NCBI RefSeq assembly: GCF_007748095.1
Contig: NZ_CP036287.1
Location: 1,364,001 to 1,428,000, forward strand
Reading direction: 5' to 3'
DNA length: 64,000 nt
DNA from: Engelhardtia mirabilis
GTDB lineage: Bacteria > Planctomycetota > UBA1135 > GCA-002686595
Below the pieces are notes generated by a model. It made no database searches. It was not told the DNA's origin and saw nothing but the letters and a program-made list of their open reading frames with translations. Numbering within the stretch: position 1 is the stretch's first letter; every line of letters starts with the position of its first letter. Both the position numbers and the translations under genes were made by a program. Positions 30,301 to 38,333 of the stretch are shown here, one piece after another.

Positions 30301-30999
30301 GACGACCGCCTGCGCGGGGGGTGGAGCTACTACTACCCGGACGGGTCGACCTTCGACCGCTGGCCGCGGGTGTCGATCAGCGTGTGGCAGATCATGGCAC
30401 TCGAGTCCGCGCGCTTCGGCGGGATCGAGGTCGACGACGAGGTCTTGGACCTGGCCAAGGGTTTCGTCGAACGCGCCTGGGACTCAGAGCGCGGCGCCTA
30501 CCGCTACAGCCACGACCCCTCGCGCCTGCGCCAGACCTACGCGATCCTGCCCGGCTCCACGCCGGCGGCGCTGTTTGCACTGTCGCTGTTCGACGAGGAC
30601 ATCTCGTCCCGCGAGTACCGCGAGGCGCGGGAGTTCATCTCCGAGAAGGCGCCCCGCGGTTATCGCCACACGGGCACGGACGACTTCGTCTACCGCGCGC
30701 GGGGCAACCTGTACTTCTGGTACTACGGCAGCCTGGCCCTGTTGCGCGCCGGTGGCGACGACTGGCGGCGCTGGAACGAGGCCATGAAGGAGACGCTGCT
30801 GCCGAGCCAGAACCCCGACGGTTCCTGGGAGCCGATCTCCTCCTACGCCGACTACGCCGGCGACGACAGCCGCGACAAGAGCTACTCCACGGCCATGTGC
30901 GTGCTGACCCTCGAGGTCTACTACCGCTACTTCACGCCGCTCTTGTCCCAGGGCGAGGGGCCTGGGGCGGCGCCACCCGCTGGCAGCCGCGGGCGCTAG
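27316..30999 (+). CDS. Fusion protein: TolB-like propeller, TonB-like anchor and alpha-toroid (squalene-cyclase-like) domain
   Basis: The 1227-residue protein begins with a membrane helix (about 13-31). At about 75-315 there are five PD40/TolB-type propeller units (for example GGLYFASDRPGTHGGLDLWR and GRVLFFASDREGGQGSFDLY). Two helices follow, 325-347 and 356-373; the second reads YRCFLISLLLHLLLLWW, with Ser362 and His366 spaced like the S-x3-H pair in the TonB anchor. About 480 residues of Ala/Arg/Glu-rich linker lead to a C-terminal alpha/alpha toroid (about 859-1210) with QETEAAVASGLAYLARIQ, GWWGSEDDYD and PSQNPDGSWEPISSYA, as in prenyltransferase/squalene-cyclase repeats. The catalytic DxDD motif of cyclases is not seen. 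It closes the ExbB/ExbD operon and should be its energised output. Confidence 0.75.
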   Translation: METQRNRHLGKDVVVVLALVGVGFLLAWVRFRPYLGTEGQYTDGIASYDVTEVGSVRYAIWEAPESLGAEVATADDEGRATVTPDGRQLVFAVGQRGQGADLWTCDLIDGVPHGARPLRALNTPSDELAPCFGPGGLYFASDRPGTHGGLDLWRAPFDGFDFGEPELLGGDLASAADDTDPAPLPGGGLAFASNRDGGRLEQFDLFLARPNPSEPGAFLVEPLAPLNTGFDEREPAVAGDGRVLFFASDREGGQGSFDLYRSGLDLDGWSTPQALENLNGPGADRAPAPSVDGFTLVYSSEFEGSGADLMRATSRELFRREGDPVGLKELLLLVLLLLLALLAWGAKRWRGLDVVYRCFLISLLLHLLLLWWFREVYPESKELELAAREDGVKVRLVTRSDGAREGNAERAGELAVERSRAEAAGEPQRAAAETSALAAAAPSAASLSRRAAELGAEPVRVAAEAERQAQSTADRAQVAAPREEFSQRSGAAEALALAASEGPAAQRVEPAAPSGEAILAGLAAAAAVPSARPSSAAIARPRGADLGAAPERRSAEAERVQDGRPAPEVAVASLEETFVRRADAGSGEVALEASSQVASASRGAVAAPARREVAEPGGFASPLPGFQASAELAGGGDDGATSMRAAIDVQRSDSASQDVTVALPDDASELVPRATGGGEAAPELVAMSFESARREVDSGPSRSATIGDDLSPLVSATASPARAARLDAPAAIPIPRRGLPDLPARHSQSTEVAVAVAAPDDGGRPDTGVAAAVEASAPASAGSSAALALVPTNRVAERAGTLELPRRRGSDLDLPSTAPTGPRLPDLGGLAAADTDAPRRRWEHTPYASRSGAAKVRALDLLGGSQETEAAVASGLAYLARIQARGGWWGSEDDYDRKYHHVVIGKTGLCLLAFLGAEHTADSASEHSDVVRRGIDFLLGVQDERSGHFGDCTSYGHGIATYALAEAYAMTGEERLRRPLERAVAHIVAEQNRRDDDRLRGGWSYYYPDGSTFDRWPRVSISVWQIMALESARFGGIEVDDEVLDLAKGFVERAWDSERGAYRYSHDPSRLRQTYAILPGSTPAALFALSLFDEDISSREYREAREFISEKAPRGYRHTGTDDFVYRARGNLYFWYYGSLALLRAGGDDWRRWNEAMKETLLPSQNPDGSWEPISSYADYAGDDSRDKSYSTAMCVLTLEVYYRYFTPLLSQGEGPGAAPPAGSRGR

Positions 31000-31135
31000 G
31001 GGGGCTGGACCGCCCGCGGGGCTCGAGTCGAGGGCCGCGAGCGAGAGGATTGCCGCGGATACCGTCTTCGAACAGCGCGCCGCCGGCGTTCGCGGTTCTG
31101 ATGGGAGCTGGCTCATTCCAGTCCATCAGACACCC

Positions 31136-32461
31136 ATGCACCACGCAGTCCTTGCCCTGCTTGCAACGATCCTCGCCGCGGCGGCTCACCCGGCGAGCGC
31201 GGCGCTCCAAACGCCGTTGGCCTCCGGCGCCAAGCTCCAGCTCGACTACGACCCGGGCGACGTGCTGGGGGCGATTCCCCAGGCGACCCTCGCGAACCTG
31301 GTCTACCCGCCCGCCAAGGGACCGGTCGCCGACGGCTATCCGGTCGAGCCCCTGCCGGTCTTCCTGACCGTGCGCGGCGGCAACACCAACCTGCTGCAGG
31401 TCGGGGTGGTGAGCGTGGGCGCCATCGAGGCACAGATGACGGGGCTGGGCTTGGTCGCGATCCAGATCGACCATCCGGTGATCGAGCCGGGGGACGACTA
31501 CCGCGTCTCCCTCGACGGCGTGCGGCGCGCGGTGCAGTACCTGCGAGCCAACGCGCCGACGCTCAACCTCGATCCCGAGCGGATCGTGATGCACACGCGC
31601 TCCATGGGCACCTACCTGGGCTATGGCGTGAGCTTCAAGGAGGACGTGGCCGATCCCCTCGCGACCGATCCGGTGGCGCGGGAGTCCTCGCGGCCGGACT
31701 ACCTGGCCGCGCGCATCGGCGTGTCCTCGCTGATGTGCTTCGACCTGGCTCCGGGGCCCTGGACCTCGTCCCTGTCGCAGATCGTGTTCCCCGGGCTGGC
31801 CTTCGGCGATTCCACCGCGGAGCAGCGCCTGGAGGAATCGCCGACCTGGTGGCTCCTGAACCCCGGCCTGTTCGGTCGCGAGCGCACGCCGCCGATGTTG
31901 ATCGTCATCAACTCGCAGCACGGCGACGCGTGCGGAGCGATGACCAACATCCACAGCGGTCTGTTGGGCGAGGAGATGCTGCGTGCCCTCGACGATTGGG
32001 TGGCCCAGTCCGGCGACGAGGACCTGCGCCTGCGCTCGACCTCGGTCGACAAGCTCGTCTGGCCAGCGGTTGAGGAGCCGATCGCGGACTGGACCCTGGA
32101 ACGCATGGCGGAGGACTTCGGCGGTCTCTACGTCGCGCCGCCCGCTGGCGATCTGACGGCCGCGGGGGGCGTCCTGAACCTGAGGGCCTTCGGCGCCGAG
32201 CTGGGGTCCCTGGTGGAGTTCCGCGGCGGGAGCGGCTGGAGCGCAGCCCCCCCCGTCGGTTGTCCAGGCGCCGTCGGCAGCTTCGCCGCGCCCGTGCTGT
32301 TGGGCAGCGCAGTGGCAGGGGCCGATGGGATGGCGCAGGTCGGCGTGACGATCGCCACGCACCAGATGGGCGGGGTGCTCGAGTTTCGGGCCCTGGCGCC
32401 GTCGAGTTGCGAGTGGAGCGCTCGCGGCCTGCACCTGCTGATCGCGGGGGCGCAGCAGTGA
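31136..32461 (+). CDS. Secreted alpha/beta-hydrolase-like protein
   Basis: The 441-residue protein has a clear signal peptide (MHHAVLALLATILAAAAHPASA). The middle part resembles an alpha/beta hydrolase: LPVFLTVRGGNTN, GLGLVAIQIDHPV, a helix LDGVRRAVQYLRANA, and the elbow-like HTRSMGTYLGY, where the usual first glycine of GxSxG is replaced by His or Thr. PPMLIVINSQHGD could carry an acid or histidine residue. The last 110 residues form a beta-rich module ending GLHLLIAG, which looks like a surface module. Enzymatic activity is uncertain. Its stop overlaps the GTG start of the next gene (GTGA), so the two are co-translated. Confidence 0.55.
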   Translation: MHHAVLALLATILAAAAHPASAALQTPLASGAKLQLDYDPGDVLGAIPQATLANLVYPPAKGPVADGYPVEPLPVFLTVRGGNTNLLQVGVVSVGAIEAQMTGLGLVAIQIDHPVIEPGDDYRVSLDGVRRAVQYLRANAPTLNLDPERIVMHTRSMGTYLGYGVSFKEDVADPLATDPVARESSRPDYLAARIGVSSLMCFDLAPGPWTSSLSQIVFPGLAFGDSTAEQRLEESPTWWLLNPGLFGRERTPPMLIVINSQHGDACGAMTNIHSGLLGEEMLRALDDWVAQSGDEDLRLRSTSVDKLVWPAVEEPIADWTLERMAEDFGGLYVAPPAGDLTAAGGVLNLRAFGAELGSLVEFRGGSGWSAAPPVGCPGAVGSFAAPVLLGSAVAGADGMAQVGVTIATHQMGGVLEFRALAPSSCEWSARGLHLLIAGAQQ

Positions 32462-35400
32462 AGGGCCCGATTGGGATCGCAGCGGTTGCGCTGGTCTTGG
32501 CGGTGCCTTGCCCGCCGGCGCATGGCCTCGCGGTGTCTTCGGCGAAGTTGCTTCGTCCTCCGGCGACTTCCCCGGCAGCGCCTCCCCTGGCATCGACCTT
32601 GTCGCCGGTGATCTGCGCCGCAGTGGCATCCGCAGTGACATCCGCAGCGGTGCCCCAAGTCGGGCCGCATCACCGCTTCACCTTGCATGGCGCGGAGGTG
32701 CTCGACGGGTTGGGCAGTGCGGTGCAGTTGCTGCCGGACCTGAACGGCGACGGTCGTGCCGACTTCGCCGTGGGCGCGCCCCAGCCCGATCGCTTCGCCG
32801 CGGGTTACGTGGAGGTCCACTCGGGCGCCTTGGGCACCGAGCTCTTTCGCATCGACGGGCCCGCCTGGAGCGGACCCATGGGCGACCGCTTCGGCGCGGC
32901 CCTCGCGGTCTTGGGCGACCTCGATGGCGACGGTTTGCCGGAGCTGGCGGTCGGCGCGCCCGAGGACGACGACGCAGGACTCGAGTCCGGAGCGGTCAGC
33001 ATCCACTCCGGTGCGGACGGGGCGCTGCTGCAGCGAGTCGCGGGCCTGCAGGCCGGAGAACGCTTCGGAGCGGTCCTCGCGAGCGTCGGCGACGTGAACG
33101 GGGACGGGCTCGACGACCTGCTCGTGGCAGCGCCCGGCGGACACCTGCACCCGGGTGCGGCCCCGGGCCGCGTCGAGCTGCTGTCGGGAGCGTGGATCGC
33201 CCAGACCGTCGCCGGTCAGCCGACGAGCGGTCCCGCGGCCCTGCTGGACGTCGCCGGCCCCGCGGGCTTCGGCTGGGCGATCGGTCCCGTGGGCGACATC
33301 GGCGGCGACGGGTCGATCGACCTGGCTGTCGGATCGCCCGGCGCGGGCGCGGGCGGCGAGGTCGTGCTGATCGACGGCGGGACGGGTGCGGAGCTCGCGC
33401 GGCTCTTCAGTCCGTTGGCGGGCGCTCGCTTGGGCGAGGCCTTGGCCGACGCGGGCGACGTTGCGGGCGGGCGGGAACCCGAGCTGCTCGTAGGCGCGCC
33501 CGGCCACGGGGGCCTCGGCCGCGTGCGACTGGTCGACGGCGGAGTTCTCGTGGGGCTCAGCGGCAGCGTCGACATCGACAGCCTCGCGGTGCTGCGAACA
33601 CACGACGGCGCGTTTGCGGGCGAGCGCTTCGGCAGCCGGCTCGCATCGGGGGGCGACCTGGATGCGGACGGGATCGTCGACTACGTCGTCGCAGCTTGCG
33701 ACGGAGCGTTGACCCAAGGCGGCGGGCGCGCGGCGGCCTACTCGGGCCAGAGCGGAGCCTTGCTGTTCGAACTCGCGGGCAGCCAATCGGGCGAGCTGGC
33801 CGGCTGGTCCTTGGCCCTGGGAGGCGACGTCGACGGCGACGGCCACGGCGACCTGGTGGTCGGCCTCCCACGGGCCCAGACCTGGCGCGGCGCGGCGGTG
33901 GTGCTTTCGGGTGGGGAGGCCACGCTGGTCAGCGACAGTCACCTCTTGGCCCTCGACGCCGGCGGTTCGGTGGGCTTCGAGCTGTGGGGCGGACCCGCCC
34001 TCGCCGCGGACTTCTACGTCCTGGTCGGGAGCCTGTCGGGGACCTCGCCGGGTACTCCGATCGCCGGCGTCGTGCTGCCGATCGTGGTCGACACCTACAC
34101 CCTCTACAGCCTCGCCGCGCCGCCCGAGCAGTCGGGCTTCATCGGCGTGCTCGACGCGGCCGGGCGCGGGAGCGCGACGATCGTGCTGCCGCCGAACACC
34201 CCGCCGGCCCTGGCTGGGGCGACCCTGCACTACGCCTGGCTGGCCGTCGACGGCGCGCCCGGTCTGCCCGGCAGCCACGCGAGCAACCCCGTGCCCTTGA
34301 GTCTTTCGATCGACTCCTGCGCGGTGCTCGATCCGCAGCTCGACTGCAACACGAACGGCCAACTCGACGCCTGCGACCTGCTGCAGGGGCTCGAGCTCGA
34401 CTGCAACGACAACGGGGTCCCGGACAGTTGCGAACTGGCGGCCGGGACGGCTGTGGACGCGGACTTCGACGGGCTGATCGACGCCTGCCAGTCGGTGGTC
34501 TTCGTCGACGGCGATGCGACCGGCGTCGCTGACGGCAGCAGTTGGGCCCATGCGTACAACGACCTGTCCCAAGCCCTGGCGGCGGTGCCGGAGTTCGGGC
34601 AAGTCTGGGTCGCCGAGGGCGTCTACCGCCCGGGCCCGGTCGGATCGGCGCCGGAGACGACCTTCAGCCTGCGCGAGCATGTGGGGCTCTACGGTGGTTT
34701 CGCGGGCGGCGAGTCGAGCCTGGCCCAGCGCGACTCCCAGGCCAACCCGACGATCCTCGACGGCGACCTGGCCGCCGACGACGGCACCCTGGGTGGCACG
34801 CTGATCGAGAACGTGTGGAGCGTGGTCACGGCGCCCGCTTCGGTCGACCGGTTCGCGGTGCTGGACGGCTTCACCGTGCGCCGCGGCGCCGCGGACGAGT
34901 CCGCCGAGTGCGATCCCGTGGTGGCCATGTTCGACAAGTGCCGCGGCGCCGGACTCTATTGCCTCGGCGCGCCGACGGTGCGCGACTGCGTGTTCGAGGA
35001 CCACTTCGCCGCCTACAACGGCGGCGCCCTGTACGTGGCCGCCGACGCGCTCTTCGTTAACTGCACGGTCCGTCGCAGCGTGGCCCTGCGCGGCGGCGCG
35101 GCCTACGTGGACATCGGCGCCGCGCCGACCTTCGTCAACTGCAGGCTGGTGGGCAACCAGGCCTACGAGGGCGGTGCGCTGTTCGCCAACGGCAACCCCG
35201 GTCAGGGGCCGATGCTCGTGAGCTGCGTGGTGCACGGCAATGGCGCGGCGACACGCGCCGGTGGGCTGTTCGTCACCGGTGGCCAGGTGACGCTCGCGGG
35301 CTGCACCGTGACCCACAACTCGTGCCTGGGCCCCCTGGCCGGTGTCGGCGGCGACTTCGGCGGCACCTGGCAGATCGATGGCTCGATCCTGTGGGGCAAC

Positions 35401-35808
35401 GTGGGCCTGTTCGGTAGCTCGAACCTCGGCGGCGAGGGCGCTCAGCTCGATGGCAGCGGCGTCACGATCGCGCGCTCGTGCGTCGAGGGCTGGAGCGGGG
35501 CCTTGGGTGGCACCGGCAACATCGGGACCGACCCGCTGCTCGCCGATCCGGACGGCGTGGACGGCGTGCTGGGAACGGCCGACGACGACGTCTCGCTGTT
35601 GGCCGGTTCACCGTGCATCGACGCCGGGGACGGGCCGGTGCTGGGGCTCGATTGGCACGACCTCGATCTGGACGGCATCATCCTGGAGTCGATGCCCTTC
35701 GACGCCGCGGGCAACGCGCGCTTCGTCGACGCGCCGTCAGCGCCGAACAGTGGCCTGCCGCTCCTCGGCAAGGTCCCCGACATGGGGGCGCTGGAGCGGC
35801 AGAACTAG
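32458..35808 (+). CDS. Secreted FG-GAP-repeat and right-handed beta-helix protein
   Basis: A 1116-residue exported protein with GTG start and signal peptide (GIAAVALVLAVPCPPAHG). Residues about 81-488 contain seven or more FG-GAP/integrin-type units with calcium loops, for example DLNGDGRADFAVGAP, DLDGDGLPELAVGAP and DVDGDGHGDLVVGLP. A beta module follows at about 498-615, then Cys-rich calcium-binding loops at 628-678 (DCNTNGQLDACD, DCNDNGVPDSC). The rest is a right-handed parallel beta helix with repeated turns such as NGGALYVAADALFVNCTV and RGGAAYVDIGAAPTFVNCRL, ending in PDMGALERQN. It is likely a surface or extracellular carbohydrate-binding or adhesive protein. It is translationally coupled to the hydrolase-like gene. 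Confidence 0.85.
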   Translation: MKGPIGIAAVALVLAVPCPPAHGLAVSSAKLLRPPATSPAAPPLASTLSPVICAAVASAVTSAAVPQVGPHHRFTLHGAEVLDGLGSAVQLLPDLNGDGRADFAVGAPQPDRFAAGYVEVHSGALGTELFRIDGPAWSGPMGDRFGAALAVLGDLDGDGLPELAVGAPEDDDAGLESGAVSIHSGADGALLQRVAGLQAGERFGAVLASVGDVNGDGLDDLLVAAPGGHLHPGAAPGRVELLSGAWIAQTVAGQPTSGPAALLDVAGPAGFGWAIGPVGDIGGDGSIDLAVGSPGAGAGGEVVLIDGGTGAELARLFSPLAGARLGEALADAGDVAGGREPELLVGAPGHGGLGRVRLVDGGVLVGLSGSVDIDSLAVLRTHDGAFAGERFGSRLASGGDLDADGIVDYVVAACDGALTQGGGRAAAYSGQSGALLFELAGSQSGELAGWSLALGGDVDGDGHGDLVVGLPRAQTWRGAAVVLSGGEATLVSDSHLLALDAGGSVGFELWGGPALAADFYVLVGSLSGTSPGTPIAGVVLPIVVDTYTLYSLAAPPEQSGFIGVLDAAGRGSATIVLPPNTPPALAGATLHYAWLAVDGAPGLPGSHASNPVPLSLSIDSCAVLDPQLDCNTNGQLDACDLLQGLELDCNDNGVPDSCELAAGTAVDADFDGLIDACQSVVFVDGDATGVADGSSWAHAYNDLSQALAAVPEFGQVWVAEGVYRPGPVGSAPETTFSLREHVGLYGGFAGGESSLAQRDSQANPTILDGDLAADDGTLGGTLIENVWSVVTAPASVDRFAVLDGFTVRRGAADESAECDPVVAMFDKCRGAGLYCLGAPTVRDCVFEDHFAAYNGGALYVAADALFVNCTVRRSVALRGGAAYVDIGAAPTFVNCRLVGNQAYEGGALFANGNPGQGPMLVSCVVHGNGAATRAGGLFVTGGQVTLAGCTVTHNSCLGPLAGVGGDFGGTWQIDGSILWGNVGLFGSSNLGGEGAQLDGSGVTIARSCVEGWSGALGGTGNIGTDPLLADPDGVDGVLGTADDDVSLLAGSPCIDAGDGPVLGLDWHDLDLDGIILESMPFDAAGNARFVDAPSAPNSGLPLLGKVPDMGALERQN

Positions 35809-35830
35809 TCGCGCTGGTAGTCGGGGGGAG

Positions 35831-35971
35831 GGGGCGCAGGGCGGCGCGGGACGTACGGTGGCGGGACCATTTGTCCCAACGGCGCGCAGCAGCGCCGGCG
35901 ACGCCGGCGCTGCTGCGCGCCGTTGGGACAAATGGTCCCGCCACCGTACGTCCCGCGCCGCCCTGCGCCCC
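35831..35971. repeat. 141-bp perfect palindrome between convergent genes (IR-C)
   Basis: The left arm 35831-35900 and the right arm 35902-35971 are exact reverse complements over 70 bases around one central A. Each arm also contains a smaller hairpin (GGGACCATTTGTCCC and its complement). Imperfect pairing continues outward to about 35812 and 35995. The palindrome fills almost the whole 182-base gap between the stops of the beta-helix gene and the S9 peptidase gene. Confidence 0.95.
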
Positions 35972-35990
35972 GCCACCACCCGCCCGACGA

Positions 35991-38264
35991 CTACTCCCCG
36001 CTGCGGTAGCGCTCGAAGAACTCGTAGATGCGCCCCAGCCGATCCACCCGTTGGTGCGGATCGCCGGTGCGCGACAGGTCGTGACCCGACCCGGGGTAGC
36101 GCACGTACTCAACCGGCCGCTCCAGCACCTTCAGTGCGCGAACGAGCATCTCGGACTGGCTCACGCCCGTTCTCAGGTCCTCGCTCGCGTGCATGACGAG
36201 TAGCGGCGTGTGGATGTCCGCCACGTAGGTGAACGGTGACTCGCGGTCCAGGATCTCGCGCGTCGCCGGCTCCCAGGGGTAGCCGCCGAAGCAGTAGGGC
36301 ACCAGGCGCCAGGCGTTGCCCTCGCCGAAGAAGGTCGCCAGGTCGTACACGCCGCGCTGGGCGACGGCGGCCTTGAAGCGGTCGTCGTGCCCGACGATCC
36401 AGGCCGTCAGGTAGCCCGCGTAGCTGCCACCGGTGACGAAGAGCTGATCGGTGTCGATCCAATCGAACTCCGCGGCGGCGGCGTCCATGGCGGCCAGGGC
36501 GTCGGAGCAGGGCCCCGCTCCCCAGTTCTGGTAGTTGCCCTTCTGGAAGGCGAAGCCGTAGCCGTTGGAGCCCCGTTGGTTGGGGTAGACCACGCCGTAA
36601 CCCCGCGAGCAGAACCACTGCCACTCGTGCCACATGCTGAACGAGCCGGGGCCCCACATGACCATCGGGCCGCCGTGCAGCGAGAGGACGGTGGGGTAGC
36701 GCTCGCCGGCCACGGCGCCGATGGGGGGCATGACCCAGTACTGCACGCGCGTGCCGTCGGGCGCTTCGGTCCAGCGCCACTGCACCGGGGCGACCTCGGT
36801 CTCGGCCAGCCAATCGCTGTGGTGCGCGGAGATGCACCGCTCGCCCTCGGGGCCCACGGCGAAGAGCTCGCCGGGGTTGTCCGCCGTGGACAGGGCGTAG
36901 ACCTGGACCTCGGGCGTGGCTTCGAAGGACAGCACCGCGCCCGGCCGATCCAGGGTCTGCACCAGCTCGCCGGCAGGGGACAGGCCCCAGGTCATCTGCT
37001 GGCCCTCGGAGGGGCTCGAGAAAACGACCCATTCACCGCCCCCGGCCGCGGGCACCACGTGCAGGCCCTGCACGTCGCGATCGTGCTTCGGAAGCAGCCG
37101 CCACCACGCGCCGCCGGCGGCGGGAATGCTGGCCAGCTCGGTCTGGGCGTAGGTGGGCTCGCGCTCGTCGTCGGCGGTGAAGTAGAGAGTCTCGCCGTCG
37201 AGTGACCAGCGCGGGCTGCCGAAGGACCAGTCCTGGTCGTCGACCAACAGGCGCGGCTCGCCGCCCGACGCGTCGATTAGCCAGATCGACGAGCGCTGGA
37301 TGCGATCGGGATGGGTCGTCACCGGCGGCAGGCCGACGAAGGCGATCTGGTCGCCGCCCGGCGCGATGCGCGCGCCCCCGTGGCCGCGCCAACCGCCGGC
37401 GAGTTCGGTGGCCTCGCCCGAAGTGGCGTCCACGCGGAACAGGTGCGCGTAGCGCGCCTCGCCGGCCAGGCCCTGCTCGCCCAGGAAGTCCAGGTCGAAC
37501 AGCACGCTCGCGGTGTCGTCGTCCTCTTCGCCGTCGAGGAAGCGGCGCAGGGTGTCGAGGTCGGCGTCGGGCGCGCCCTTGGCGTCGTCCTCGGCTGCGG
37601 TCTCCTCGGCGGCCTCGTCCTCTTGATCGTCCTTGGCCTTGGCGTCGCCGAACACGCGCCCGGGCCGCTCGTAGTCGAAGGGCGGCTGGCCCTCGAGCTT
37701 CGACTCCGGCACGGAGCTGGTGACCAACAGGCTCTCGCCGCCGGGGAACCACTGGGGCGACGAGGCGCCGTGCTCGAGCTCGGTCAACTGGCGCGCCTCG
37801 CCCGGCTCGGTCAGGGACAGGAGCCAGACCTGGCGGCTGCCCGCGCCCTCTCTGCCCTCGTCGCCGCTGCGCACGAAGGCCAGGGTGTTGCCGTCGGGGC
37901 TCAGTGCCGGCGAATCGCCGCCGCGCGAGCCGAAGGTCAGGGGCCTGGCCATGCCGCCAGCCGCCAGGTCCGCGAACCACAGTTGCGTGCGGTAGCCGAC
38001 CTCACCGTCGCGGTCCGTCACGTCGCCGTGGACCGAGCGCACGGTGTAGACCACCTTCGAGCCATCGTCCGACACGTCGATCGAGCCGATCTGGTGCACG
38101 CGGGCGAGGTCGGCGAGGGCGATGCGCGCCGGTGCGTCGGTCGCGACCTCTGCTTCCGCGTCCGCTGCCTGGGTCGGGGCGGGAACGGCCCCGCTCGCCC
38201 CGGTGAGGACAAGGGGCCAGGCGGTCAAGGCGGCGAATGCGCGCAGGGTCTTAGGGCTGAGCAT
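35991..38264 (-). CDS. Prolyl-oligopeptidase family (S9) peptidase, exported
   Basis: The 757-residue protein has a signal peptide (about 1-33, ending TQAADA) and a propeller domain with PD40-like blades (GGDSPALSPDGNTLAFVRSGD, FGSPRWSLDGETLYFTADD). An acidic insert rich in Asp and Glu stands at about residues 200-245. The C-terminal alpha/beta-hydrolase domain carries the catalytic triad Ser614 in GGSYAGY, Asp696 in HASEDLRTG and His728 in GSGHDLSRTG. This is the acylaminoacyl-peptidase/DPP branch of family S9, which cleaves peptides from their N-termini. It may be the last gene of the leftward operon that ends 69 bases upstream. Confidence 0.93.
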   Translation of the reverse strand: MLSPKTLRAFAALTAWPLVLTGASGAVPAPTQAADAEAEVATDAPARIALADLARVHQIGSIDVSDDGSKVVYTVRSVHGDVTDRDGEVGYRTQLWFADLAAGGMARPLTFGSRGGDSPALSPDGNTLAFVRSGDEGREGAGSRQVWLLSLTEPGEARQLTELEHGASSPQWFPGGESLLVTSSVPESKLEGQPPFDYERPGRVFGDAKAKDDQEDEAAEETAAEDDAKGAPDADLDTLRRFLDGEEDDDTASVLFDLDFLGEQGLAGEARYAHLFRVDATSGEATELAGGWRGHGGARIAPGGDQIAFVGLPPVTTHPDRIQRSSIWLIDASGGEPRLLVDDQDWSFGSPRWSLDGETLYFTADDEREPTYAQTELASIPAAGGAWWRLLPKHDRDVQGLHVVPAAGGGEWVVFSSPSEGQQMTWGLSPAGELVQTLDRPGAVLSFEATPEVQVYALSTADNPGELFAVGPEGERCISAHHSDWLAETEVAPVQWRWTEAPDGTRVQYWVMPPIGAVAGERYPTVLSLHGGPMVMWGPGSFSMWHEWQWFCSRGYGVVYPNQRGSNGYGFAFQKGNYQNWGAGPCSDALAAMDAAAAEFDWIDTDQLFVTGGSYAGYLTAWIVGHDDRFKAAVAQRGVYDLATFFGEGNAWRLVPYCFGGYPWEPATREILDRESPFTYVADIHTPLLVMHASEDLRTGVSQSEMLVRALKVLERPVEYVRYPGSGHDLSRTGDPHQRVDRLGRIYEFFERYRSGE

Positions 38265-38333
38265 GGACGCGGGATGGGGTCGAAGCCTCGGCGGACGCGG
38301 CAGGGGCAGGGCGCCCGACCGCGGGCCAAGAGC

